DNA from: JACRLV01 sp045863555
GTDB lineage: Bacteria > Planctomycetota > Phycisphaerae > UBA1845 > Fen-1342
DNA: 64,000 bases
NCBI GenBank assembly: GCA_045863555.1
Contig: BTUU01000015.1
Coordinates: forward strand, 62,001 to 126,000
Direction of reading: 5' to 3'
The notes under the pieces were generated by a model. That model was not told where the DNA came from and ran no database searches. It worked only from the letters and a program-made list of their open reading frames with translations. Below, in pieces: positions 33,079-40,937 of the stretch (positions within the stretch are counted from its first letter, which is position 1; the number at the start of each line of letters is the position of its first letter). The position numbers were made by a program, and so were the translations under genes.

Positions 33079-34446
33079 TCACACCCACTCGACGTCGAGC
33101 GCGTGCGTCGCACACGAGATGCACGGGTCGTATGCGCGCACGAGCATCTCCAGACGCAGCGTGATGTCGTCCCTGGATTTGTTTTGCGACAGCATCTGCC
33201 GCACCAGCGCCCGCATGTCCGCCTCGATGTTCGCGAGGTTCTGCCCCGTGGGGATTACGAGATTCGACTCGCGGATTCGTCCACGGCCGTCCAGATCATA
33301 TTCATGGAACAGGACGCCGCGCGGCACTTCCGCCGCGCCCACGCCGTGGCCGAACCGCTCCGGCGCTGCAAGCGGTTCGACGGTGAGGCCGCGAGTCAGC
33401 AGTGTTTCGCACAGTTCGATCGCGGCTTCGAGGCATTCCGCGACTTCAACGAGCTGAGCCGTATTGTTGTGGAACGGATTGCCGCACGACGGCTTGAGCC
33501 CCAGTTCGTCAGCGATCCGGCGCGCCGCCGGGCGGAGCCGGTCGTGATTGACATTGAACCGGGCGAGCGCCCCGACGGCGTACGTGGGCGCGTTCGGCGA
33601 GCAGCAGTGCTTCGCGCTCGAGTGCGGTACGACGTCCTCGATGACCCGCCGGCGATAGTCCGCCACGGCAGTCGGCGTCGCTGCCAGCGTCGAGACGAGT
33701 TCGCCGTCGTAAAAGGCGTATTCCCGGTCCTGGGAAGACCGCAGCGCGAGATACTCGGTCGGGCGTTCGAAGTGCGGGATCGACAGCACCTTGAAGAGCG
33801 TGACCGTCTCGGCGACATCCGCGCGGGCCGCTTCGAGCCGCGTTTTCATCTCCCGCAGCTCGCTTTCCCGCGGCAGATTCGAGAAGCCGCCGACGCGGTA
33901 CGAGATGGGGTGAATGTGCCGTCCGCCGACGATCGCGCAAAGATCATTCGAGAGCTTCTTCATCCGCAGGGCCCGCTTGACCACCTCGGGATGGGTCTTC
34001 GCCAATGGGATCACCGACCCGGCCCCGACGAAATCCGGCACCGCCAGGAAGTAGAGATGCAGCACGTGGCTCTGCAGCTCTTCGCCCATCAGGATGAGCT
34101 TCCGGAGCAGAATTGTCTGCTCGCTCGGCACGATGCCGCACGCAGCTTCGATCGCCTTCGTTGCGGCCGTCGTGTGGCCGACCGAGCAGATGCCGCAGAT
34201 GCGGCAGGCGATGTGCGGGGCCTCGTCGTAGCGCCGGCCGCGCAGGAACGCCTCAAAGAAGCGCGGGCTCTCGACGATCTGAAGTTCGAGGCGTGTGATC
34301 TCGCCGTCGCACACGCGGACGGCGATGTTCCCGTGTCCCTCGACGCGCGTGATGTCTTTTACATTGATCGTGACTTCGCGGTCGCCGGGTTCCCGCCGGG
34401 GCGGCGTCTCGTCGATCAGACCGGCGGCATGATCAGGCGTGCTCAC
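33079..34446 (-). CDS. hydA: [NiFe] hydrogenase large (alpha) subunit, group 3b-like
   Basis: A 455-residue catalytic subunit. The nickel ligands are in both signatures: L1, CRICGICSVGH (Cys84 and Cys87 with His91), and L2, YDPCISCATH (Cys442 and Cys445, His448). The seven residues ALDVEWV after His448 form the maturation peptide. The N-terminal DITRVEGHGNI block and the PISYRVGGF block fit group 3 (cytosolic, cofactor-coupled) enzymes. Subunit composition in the operon (alpha, small, FAD/NAD-binding gamma and 4Fe-4S beta) points to group 3b (sulfhydrogenase-like, NAD(P)H-linked). It overlaps the small-subunit gene by 4 bases (ATGA). Confidence 0.93.
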   Translation of the reverse strand: MSTPDHAAGLIDETPPRREPGDREVTINVKDITRVEGHGNIAVRVCDGEITRLELQIVESPRFFEAFLRGRRYDEAPHIACRICGICSVGHTTAATKAIEAACGIVPSEQTILLRKLILMGEELQSHVLHLYFLAVPDFVGAGSVIPLAKTHPEVVKRALRMKKLSNDLCAIVGGRHIHPISYRVGGFSNLPRESELREMKTRLEAARADVAETVTLFKVLSIPHFERPTEYLALRSSQDREYAFYDGELVSTLAATPTAVADYRRRVIEDVVPHSSAKHCCSPNAPTYAVGALARFNVNHDRLRPAARRIADELGLKPSCGNPFHNNTAQLVEVAECLEAAIELCETLLTRGLTVEPLAAPERFGHGVGAAEVPRGVLFHEYDLDGRGRIRESNLVIPTGQNLANIEADMRALVRQMLSQNKSRDDITLRLEMLVRAYDPCISCATHALDVEWV

Positions 34447-35252
34447 GGCACGTCTCCCTTCTGAAAGGCTCCGTAGAGCCGCAGGCTTGCCAGCACCTCT
34501 TCGAGCGGCACGTCATACTGCTCCCGCACGTTGCGCCCGAAGGCCTGCAGCGCTTCATCGCCGACGATGCCGCGGCAGCCTTCGCACGCCGCCCCGTAGC
34601 GCGGACAGATGGCGTCACAGCCCGCCCGCGTCACCGGGCCGAGGCAGATGTCGCCCTTTTCGTACAGGCAGAGATTCCCCGCCCGCTTGCACTCGACGCA
34701 CACGGGATAGGAGGGCAGGTGGAACGGCCGGCCCGCGAGGATGCGCTTCACGAAGCGCAGAAACTCCTCCTTGACCAGCGGGCAGCCCGGGAGTTCGTAA
34801 TCGACCTTGACGACCGCGGCCAGCGGGCGTGCGGGTGTGGTCGGGAAGTGAATCGCCTTCTCGCCATAGACGTATTGGCGGACGGACTCGTTGTCCTGGT
34901 GGTTCTTCAGCGTGTTCACGCCCCCCAGGCACGCGCACGAACCGATCGCGACCAGCGTCCGGCAGCACTCGCGCAGCCGTCGCGCCTCCTCCTCGTCGTG
35001 CGGCGTCGAGACCGCCCCGTCGACCAGTCCGATGTCGATGTCCCATGCCCGCTCCGTCATCGCCTCGCGGAAATTCACAATCTCGACGGCTCCGAGCAGG
35101 TCCAGCAACTCGTTCTCCAGCTCCAGGATCGCCAGAGAGCAACCTTCGCAACCCGTCAGGCTGAAGACCGCGATTCGCGGCGGCGCTTTCGTCTGCGGCC
35201 GGGCGGGATGGCCGGCCAGACCGGCGGGGCAGCTTTCCAGGACGGTTGTCAT
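34443..35252 (-). CDS. hydD: [NiFe] hydrogenase small (delta) subunit
   Basis: A 269-residue electron-transfer subunit with the expected cysteines for three 4Fe-4S clusters: Cys35 and Cys38 in SLTGCEGCSLA, Cys106 in AIGSCACLGG and Cys157 in ELPGCPLVKEE for the proximal cluster; then a Cys-rich C-terminal part starting CVECKRAGNLC and ending AACEGCRG for the medial and distal clusters. There is no Tat signal, consistent with a group 3 enzyme not exported. The chosen ATG (MTTVLES) overlaps the gamma-subunit stop by 4 bases. Confidence 0.92.
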   Translation of the reverse strand: MTTVLESCPAGLAGHPARPQTKAPPRIAVFSLTGCEGCSLAILELENELLDLLGAVEIVNFREAMTERAWDIDIGLVDGAVSTPHDEEEARRLRECCRTLVAIGSCACLGGVNTLKNHQDNESVRQYVYGEKAIHFPTTPARPLAAVVKVDYELPGCPLVKEEFLRFVKRILAGRPFHLPSYPVCVECKRAGNLCLYEKGDICLGPVTRAGCDAICPRYGAACEGCRGIVGDEALQAFGRNVREQYDVPLEEVLASLRLYGAFQKGDVP

Positions 35253-36103
35253 TCGATCGCCTCCCGTATCACACCGATCTCCGCGTAGTTGAACACCGGC
35301 CCGTCCAGGCAGGCGTACAGGTGATTCACCTGGCAGTGACCGCACTTACCGATGCCGCACTTCATCCGCCGTTCCAGCGAGCAATACACGTTCTCGGCTG
35401 CGATTCCGCGGGCAAGAAGTTCGAGCATGACGAACTTGAACATGATCGGCGGGCCGATCACGGCGACGCGCATCCGCGAAGGCACAAACTGCGGGAGGTC
35501 GCGAAAGAGCCGCGTCACCACACCCACGCGCCCCTTCCAGCCCTCCTCGCCACGATCCACGGTGACAAGGCAGTGAACGCGCGAATCCGATTCCCACGTC
35601 GCAAGCTCATCGCGGAAGAGGAGTTCGGCCGGGGATCGGGCGCCGTAGAGCAGGTGAAATTCGCCGAAACGGTCGCGCCGATCGAGGATGTAGTGAATCA
35701 GCGAACGCGCCGGCGCCAGTGCGCACCCGCCCGCGACGATCAGGATGTCGCTCCCGTGCAGCGCCTGAACGTCGAATCCGCGGCCCAGCGGACCGCGCAC
35801 GCCGATCGTGTCCCCGGGCTGGAGCTGGTGAATCGCGTTCGTCACCTCGCCGACGCGCCGCACGGTCAGTTCGAACGTCTCCGGCCGGGTTGGCGACGAG
35901 CAGATCGAGATCGGGCATTCGCCGACGCCGAAAATAGACACCTGAACAAACTGCCCCGGCGCGTGTCCGAGGGTCGAGCGGTCTCGAAGCCGCAGCGTGT
36001 AGTGATTCTCCAGCGCCGTGACCGGACGCACCGCCACGACGTCCGCCGGTTCGGGCAGATAGACGCTCGCGACGGTCGGACGCGGGAGTTCAGCAGTGAG
36101 CAT
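35249..36103 (-). CDS. hydG: Hydrogenase FAD/NAD(P)-binding gamma subunit
   Basis: A 284-residue flavoprotein of the ferredoxin-reductase-like family (HydG/sulfhydrogenase gamma, DHODH electron-transfer-like). It has an FAD-binding beta-barrel with the PISICSSP motif, an NAD(P)-binding motif IVAGGCALAPARS, and a C-terminal 2Fe-2S cluster site with CGIGKCGHC and a fourth Cys in LYACLDGP. It would pass electrons between the hydrogenase small subunit and NAD(P)H. GGAGG lies before the chosen ATG. The gene overlaps the end of the histidine-kinase gene by 14 bases, which couples the two-component genes and the hydrogenase genes translationally. Confidence 0.9.
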   Translation of the reverse strand: MLTAELPRPTVASVYLPEPADVVAVRPVTALENHYTLRLRDRSTLGHAPGQFVQVSIFGVGECPISICSSPTRPETFELTVRRVGEVTNAIHQLQPGDTIGVRGPLGRGFDVQALHGSDILIVAGGCALAPARSLIHYILDRRDRFGEFHLLYGARSPAELLFRDELATWESDSRVHCLVTVDRGEEGWKGRVGVVTRLFRDLPQFVPSRMRVAVIGPPIMFKFVMLELLARGIAAENVYCSLERRMKCGIGKCGHCQVNHLYACLDGPVFNYAEIGVIREAIE

Positions 36104-37679
36104 AGGACCTCCGGGCTGATGCAGGAGCGGAGCCGCCGCCGCATGCCGCTTCGACGGTGCGTCCCTGCGAATCGGGAGGCGAAGCCGACGACGGGCCCGT
36201 CGCAACGGCCCGTTCGGCGGATCCCCCTGAAACAGCGGCCGTCTCGGCCGCGCGGAATTTCAGCGTGAAGCTCGTGCCGCGACCCGGCTCGGAGCGGACC
36301 TCGATCCGGCCGCCGGCCTGTTCCACGACAGCGCCGACGATCGCGAGGCCAAGGCCTGAGCCGGTGATCCCGGCGGCCAGGGCGTTGTTCCCCCGCCGGT
36401 AAGCGTCGAACGTGGGCGTTCCGTCGCGGTTGAATTGCCTGAGAAGATCGGCATCGAATCCGATGCCGGAATCGTCGACGCGAATCGCGATCCATGCCTC
36501 GCCGCTCGAATCGGCGGGAACGCGCTCGACGGCGACATGGACGGTCCCGCCCGATGGCGTGTATTTGAGCCCGTTGTCGAGGACGTTCTCGATGCACTCG
36601 CCCAGGTCGCGAGGGTCGACTCGCGCGGCAAGACTGTCCCCGCCCGGTACGCTCCATTCGAAGTGGATGCCCCGCTTCGCCGCGACGGGTTGAAGCGCCG
36701 CACACTGCGACGAAACCAGTTGTCCGACATCCGCCCCCGCCTCATCGTGCCTCGCCGGGTCGGCGTCCTGCACGCGCGCCAGGGTAAGCAACTCGGTCAC
36801 GTGCAGGATCCCCTCGTTGCAGCAGCGCGCGATGCAGCCATAGGTCTCGGCATATTCGGATTCCGCGACGACCCCGTCACGGATCAGTCCCGCCAGCGTC
36901 TGTACCGTCGCGAGCGGGCTCTTGAGCCGGTGCGCCGCCGTCTGCATGAAGCGCGACCGCCGCTCCTGGAGTTCGCGGATGACTTCCTGCGAGGCTCGCA
37001 GATGAGCGTTCACGGTCTCAAGCTGTGCCTCGCGTCGTCGCAGGCGGGCGGCGATGCTCCCGGTCAGATAATGCGTGCCCAGCACGCCCGCCGCCACGGC
37101 CGCCACCATTGCGACGGCATACGCCGCTCCTTGCGGATGATGTACCGCGCTCGCGATGGGGATCGGTGCATGGTAGGGGGTCACCATGCCAAATATCTCG
37201 CCGGCCGTCAGGCCTGCAAACAGCACGATCGTCCAGACAGCCTGGACGATGACGCCGCGCGGAGGCAGCAGGAGGGCCGCGAATACCACGTGAAACACGT
37301 AGAAAATCGTCAGCGGACTTTCATACCCGCCCGTAAAACGCACGAGCGCCGTCAGGATCACCAGATCGGCCGCGATCTGCGCGTGCGTGAGCCGCAGCGC
37401 CATGGCGGGTGAACTTCGTACGCGCGGCGCGCGCTCGGCCAACCACCAGATCACGTTGAGGAGGGCAAGCGCCCCCAGGACCATGAAGATTTCAACCGGG
37501 CGATCGGCGTCCGGGCGGACGAGCCGCTCGACGCCGAGTCCCGCCAGCGGAGTCGCGATGAACACCCATCGCAGCCGGATGTACCAGAGCACGGACCGGG
37601 CCGAGAGCAGCGGTTCGAGTGTCTCAGACGCTTCCTGCTGATCCGCCGCGGTCCGGATTGTCGCATCGCGCAGCGTCAT
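36090..37679 (-). CDS. RegB-like membrane sensor histidine kinase
   Basis: A 529-residue sensor kinase. About six membrane helices span residues 30-205. The segment FTGGYESPL (Gly117 to Leu123) matches the GGxxNPF-type quinone-box heptapeptide of the RegB/PrrB redox sensors, in the same place between membrane helices. A coiled coil (about 215-245) leads to the dimerisation helix with phosphoacceptor His250 in TAAHRLKSP. The ATP-binding domain has ENVLDNGLKYT (N box), VDDSGIGFD (G1) and GSGLGLAIVG (G2). The C-terminal 45 residues are low-complexity. It lies inside the hydrogenase operon: the receiver gene is 1 base upstream and the gamma subunit overlaps its end. Confidence 0.88.
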   Translation of the reverse strand: MTLRDATIRTAADQQEASETLEPLLSARSVLWYIRLRWVFIATPLAGLGVERLVRPDADRPVEIFMVLGALALLNVIWWLAERAPRVRSSPAMALRLTHAQIAADLVILTALVRFTGGYESPLTIFYVFHVVFAALLLPPRGVIVQAVWTIVLFAGLTAGEIFGMVTPYHAPIPIASAVHHPQGAAYAVAMVAAVAAGVLGTHYLTGSIAARLRRREAQLETVNAHLRASQEVIRELQERRSRFMQTAAHRLKSPLATVQTLAGLIRDGVVAESEYAETYGCIARCCNEGILHVTELLTLARVQDADPARHDEAGADVGQLVSSQCAALQPVAAKRGIHFEWSVPGGDSLAARVDPRDLGECIENVLDNGLKYTPSGGTVHVAVERVPADSSGEAWIAIRVDDSGIGFDADLLRQFNRDGTPTFDAYRRGNNALAAGITGSGLGLAIVGAVVEQAGGRIEVRSEPGRGTSFTLKFRAAETAAVSGGSAERAVATGPSSASPPDSQGRTVEAACGGGSAPASARRSYAHC

Positions 37680-37680
37680 C

Positions 37681-38082
37681 TCACGCCCTGATTCCGAGGA
37701 ACTTGTCCACCGCGACGCGCAGCACGGCGGCGTCGAGCGGTTTCTCGAGGAACGCGTCGGCGGGCACGTACTCGCTGCCGAGTTCCTTTGCGTAATCCAT
37801 GCCGATCTTGCTGCCGATCGCCGAGATCATGATCACGGGAATGTCGCGCGTCTGCGGATCCTCTTTGATCGCGTAGCAGAGGTGGAAGCCTTCCGACGGG
37901 GTCGCGAGCATGATATCGAGCAGCACGATGTCGGGCCGTTTGCGCTTCAGCGCCTCGAGGCCCGCCGGGCCCGTGCTGCACGCCGTGATGTGGTACCGCG
38001 GCGGCGACAGCATCGCGCGAACCGCGAAGTGCATGTCCTGGTCGTCGTCGATCAGCAGGATTTCATACGGTTCAGCGCCCAT
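37681..38082 (-). CDS. Receiver-only response regulator
   Basis: A 133-residue single-domain response regulator. The acidic pocket is IDDDQD (Asp12-14), the phosphoacceptor is Asp56 in IVLLDIML, the switch Ser87 is in VIMISAIG and the Lys114 is in FLEKPLD. There is no DNA-binding or enzymatic output domain, unlike RegA/PrrA. GGAGG precedes the ATG. It overlaps the beta-subunit stop by 11 bases and precedes the sensor kinase by 1 base, so the pair is embedded in the hydrogenase operon. Output must be by protein-protein contact or phosphorelay. Confidence 0.9.
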   Translation of the reverse strand: MGAEPYEILLIDDDQDMHFAVRAMLSPPRYHITACSTGPAGLEALKRKRPDIVLLDIMLATPSEGFHLCYAIKEDPQTRDIPVIMISAIGSKIGMDYAKELGSEYVPADAFLEKPLDAAVLRVAVDKFLGIRA

Positions 38083-39547
38083 TTCCGCCTCCCGCCGGCG
38101 CAGTGCCGGGCAGGCTCGCCACTGCGGTCTTCTGCCGCTCGTCGGCGAGCTGGTTGAAAATGTCCACAATGCTGATGTGCGCCGTGCAGGCGCGCGTACA
38201 CCGGGCGCAGCCCACGCAGCCGCTCATGCCCGTGCGATGCTCGATCCACGATCCCTTGCGATAGATGCGATGCCGCAGCCGCTGCGCCGCCTTGGAGCGG
38301 AAGTTGTGGCCGCCCGCCACGAGCGCAAAATCCCGCAGCATGCAGCTGTCCCATGTGCGTTCGCGCGTACCCTTGCCGCCGGCGAGCTCCGTCTCGTCCT
38401 GGATGTCAAAGCAGTAACAGGTCGGGCAGGTCAGCGTGCACGAGCCGCACGAGTAGCACCGCAGCGCGGTGGCCGCCCAGACGAGCGAGTCGTACGAGCC
38501 GGCGAGCAGGCCCGGAAGCTCCTGTCGCTTGACGCGCAGCCGTTTCTGAAACGCCGTCGCCTTGTGCTCGAGGTACCGCTCAAACCGCCGCTCGTCATCG
38601 AACGTCGGATCGCGCAGCGACCCGTTCTCCGCCGCCGCCAGCCACTTTCGCCCGGCTTCCGTGCCGAAGATCACGCCATAGTCCGCGGCGCTCCGCGTGC
38701 CGACCGGGTTGCCGTTGCCGCTCGCCGGCAGGGGATAGAGCATGATGTCGAATCCGCTCGACGCCGAGTCCGAGCCCATGTCGCGGCAGAAAGCCCCCGA
38801 GTCGCAGGTTGACGGGCAATCCACTCCGATGATGAGCGCGCTGGCCCGTCGGTCGAGATAGTGCCGGTCGTGCTGATCCCGCGCGAAGACGTCGTCCAAC
38901 AGCGCGATCGAGTGAAGATCGCACGGGTGAACGCCGACGATCGCGATCCGCGGCGCATCCACCACGGCGGTCGCTTCGAACCGCCGCGTCTGCGCGTCGT
39001 AGCGCAGCAGCGTCTCGCGCGGCGGCATGAGCGTCGCCTTCGGGCCGTAGACGCAGTAGTCGAATGCGAGATCGAGTTCGTCCGCCCGCGCCACGGACTC
39101 ATAGAACCAGCGTCGGGGCGGACTGCACCGCGGCTCCTCGCGACGCACCGGCCCGACCAGCTTGTGCGTGGCGGCGAGCGCGTCGATGCGCTCCCGGAGT
39201 CCGTCCCGCGTGATTACCGCCTGGATCCACGGCCGCCCGACCGCCTCCCAGGAACCGCGCCGGTAGAGGCCCGCGTGCCCTTTCATTCCCACGTAGACGA
39301 GGGCGAGGAGGTACGCGATCGCAAACGCGGCCAGGAGGATGAGCCCGACCTGGAAGCCGACGCCGCGGATGAGTTCTCCCGGCGACCAGCCGACACTCGC
39401 GCCCGGAATCAGCCAGGCCCGCACCGCGTGAATCGTCAATCCGACGCACACGGCGATCAGGATCAGCAGGTGGGGACAACCGATGAGAATGAACAGCGCG
39501 GTGCGCCCGACTTTTCGAACCGTCGGAAGCAGCTTGAGCCGAGTCAT
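38072..39547 (-). CDS. hydB: Membrane-anchored hydrogenase beta subunit (4Fe-4S)
   Basis: A 491-residue iron-sulfur protein of the HydB/AsrA family (sulfhydrogenase beta, sulfite-reductase A). The family block GVHPCDLHSIALLDD is near residue 205-220. Two cluster-binding Cys sets are at 364-374 (CYSCGSCTLTC) and 444-454 (CVGCARCTRAC). Unusually, the first 90 residues contain two strong membrane helices (about 17-42 and 63-87), absent from soluble group 3b beta subunits. This would anchor the complex to the membrane. The start has AAAGGG about eight bases upstream. It is the first gene of the eight-gene hydrogenase operon. Confidence 0.85.
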   Translation of the reverse strand: MTRLKLLPTVRKVGRTALFILIGCPHLLILIAVCVGLTIHAVRAWLIPGASVGWSPGELIRGVGFQVGLILLAAFAIAYLLALVYVGMKGHAGLYRRGSWEAVGRPWIQAVITRDGLRERIDALAATHKLVGPVRREEPRCSPPRRWFYESVARADELDLAFDYCVYGPKATLMPPRETLLRYDAQTRRFEATAVVDAPRIAIVGVHPCDLHSIALLDDVFARDQHDRHYLDRRASALIIGVDCPSTCDSGAFCRDMGSDSASSGFDIMLYPLPASGNGNPVGTRSAADYGVIFGTEAGRKWLAAAENGSLRDPTFDDERRFERYLEHKATAFQKRLRVKRQELPGLLAGSYDSLVWAATALRCYSCGSCTLTCPTCYCFDIQDETELAGGKGTRERTWDSCMLRDFALVAGGHNFRSKAAQRLRHRIYRKGSWIEHRTGMSGCVGCARCTRACTAHISIVDIFNQLADERQKTAVASLPGTAPAGGGNGR

Positions 39548-39676
39548 GCCGTCCGCCCTTTCAAGAGACGGCCGCCGCCCGAACTCTGCCAGGACGGCGA
39601 AGCAGGTCCGCCGGTCCTGTCCCTTCCGCCGAGGCCAGGGTCGGCCGGCGGTCGACTTTCGACCTCGGTTTTCGCG

Positions 39677-39690
39677 GCATTCCGCGTGCC
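39677..39690 (-). promoter_or_regulatory. Possible sigma-54 promoter for the hydrogenase operon
   Basis: On the minus strand GGCACGCGGAATGC fits the -24/-12 pattern: GGCACG, then ATGC, with exactly ten bases between GG and GC. The consensus is TGGCACG-N4-TTGC. In a GC-rich genome a chance match is quite possible. No sigma-54-dependent activator is in the window. Confidence 0.25.
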
Positions 39691-39777
39691 GATCGGCCCG
39701 TTCGGATCTGCGGGCACGATGAATCTCGCCACCTGTGCCGCGTGCCGTTTTCAGGCCTGTTTTCACGGTCCGAGTGC

Positions 39778-39799
39778 GCATGCGCGGCATCGCGCATGC
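39778..39799. repeat. Inverted repeat / hairpin before the hydrogenase operon
   Basis: GCATGCGCG and CGCGCATGC form a perfect 9-bp inverted repeat around GCAT. It lies between the cytidylate-kinase-like gene and the hydrogenase operon on the minus strand, and could be a terminator stem (no T-run) or a regulator-binding site. Confidence 0.45.
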
Positions 39800-39910
39800 T
39801 CGGGGGAAATCCGCGCACCCCGCGCCGCTGCGCGAACTCGTGCAGTTTGCGACGGAGTTTCACGCTGCGGCGAACCGCGCATTCTCCGCCGCGCGACGCG
39901 CCCACTGTCG

Positions 39911-40636
39911 TCAGACCACGGGTGAAGCGTGTTTTTCCGCGCTCCGGACCGAATCGCAGCGCTCCAGCGCCGCAAGGATCAACTGCCGGGCGGACTCCGG
40001 TGCGAAGCGGTCGGTGTTGAGGATCAGATCGAAGCGCAGGGGGTCGTCGACGCTGCGACGAAAGTGGCGGCGGATGAATTCGGCCCGCTCGCGGTCGATC
40101 CGCGCCACCGCGCGCCGTGCCGAGGGATAGGCGATGTTCTGTTCGGCGGCATGCCGCTGCACGCGCACGTCGAACGGCGCAACGATGCGCACGCGCAGCC
40201 CGAACTCATGCGGCAGGATCAGATCCGCTGCCCGCCCGAGGAGGATCGCCGGTCCGACCCGGACGATGGCCAGCAATGTCTCCGTCAGGCGCGTGCGGTA
40301 GTCTCGGGGGCGGTCGGTGAGCAACAGGCTCTCCGGCATGCCCTCGAGCCAGGTCGCGTCGCGCTCGTCGAGCTGTTCATAGAGCCGCTGCCGGAGCGTG
40401 TCGCTTTCGGACATCGCCTGGAGAATCTGGCGGTCAAAGACGGGCCATCCCAGAGATGCGCCGAGCCCCGCGGCGATGGCGGACGCGCCCGCTCCCACCT
40501 GGCGCGAGATCGCGATGAATGGATTTACTTCGGGGGCGTCGTCGGGCGCACGAGCGGACAAACCCAGTTCCCACTGGCGAAGCTGCCGCTCCACCAGTGC
40601 CTCGATATCGAACGAATGCGGCTGTGTGTCGCGCAT
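39911..40636 (-). CDS. Cytidylate kinase-like protein
   Basis: A 241-residue protein of the cytidylate-kinase-like family (Pfam Cytidylate_kin2). The nucleotide-binding loop is atypical: ISRQVGAGASAIAAGLGASL replaces GxxGxGKS, as usual in this branch. WPVFDRQIL, VGPAILLGRAADLILP, LRVRIVAPFDVRVQR and RRAVARIDRERAEFIRRHF are typical of the family, the last being a lid-like segment. The substrate is unknown. It is the last gene downstream of the 2-oxoacid:ferredoxin oxidoreductase genes; such kinase-like genes often lie near energy or sulfur metabolism genes in anaerobes, so a regulatory role is possible (inference). Confidence 0.8.
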   Translation of the reverse strand: MRDTQPHSFDIEALVERQLRQWELGLSARAPDDAPEVNPFIAISRQVGAGASAIAAGLGASLGWPVFDRQILQAMSESDTLRQRLYEQLDERDATWLEGMPESLLLTDRPRDYRTRLTETLLAIVRVGPAILLGRAADLILPHEFGLRVRIVAPFDVRVQRHAAEQNIAYPSARRAVARIDRERAEFIRRHFRRSVDDPLRFDLILNTDRFAPESARQLILAALERCDSVRSAEKHASPVV

Positions 40637-40688
40637 GACGGTACCCCGCCGCGCGCTCCGCCAGCGGTTGTGCGCCGGCGGCGTCCGG

Positions 40689-40913
40689 TTACAGCGTCGC
40701 TTCCACCAGCGTCGAACGCCGGGCCGCCTGGGCGTCGGCAGCCGTCAGGAAGCAATACAGGTCTTCGCCTTCGACTGATTTTAGGCACAGGCCAGCCCGT
40801 TCGACGGCCTCGGCATATTCCAGCGCCCGTTCCAGCACCCAGCGCGGATGTGTTGCGTGCGGATGCCGCAGCAGCCATTCGCGGGCCTGATCGATTTCAC
40901 CCATATTTCGCAT
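40689..40913 (-). CDS. Small conserved-looking protein in KOR operon
   Basis: A 74-residue soluble helical protein I do not recognise. It starts MRNMGEIDQAREWLLRHP, followed by WVLERALEYAEAVERAGLCL and a C-terminal strand-helix. The reading frame fits between korC (24 bases upstream) and the cytidylate-kinase-like gene (52 bases downstream) on the same strand, and its amino-acid composition looks protein-like rather than like an antisense shadow. A role in the 2-oxoacid oxidoreductase complex is possible from location only. Confidence 0.6.
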   Translation of the reverse strand: MRNMGEIDQAREWLLRHPHATHPRWVLERALEYAEAVERAGLCLKSVEGEDLYCFLTAADAQAARRSTLVEATL

Positions 40914-40937
40914 GTACGGTCTCCTGGTCCGATTGAA

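Larger units (their letters stand above)
39548..39910. other. Intergenic region upstream of hydrogenase operon
   Basis: These 363 bases hold the expected promoter of the hydrogenase operon (minus strand) and the end of the KOR operon transcript. A 9-bp perfect inverted repeat is at 39778-39799 and a sigma-54-like GG-N10-GC element is at 39677-39690. No gene is seen. Confidence 0.45.
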
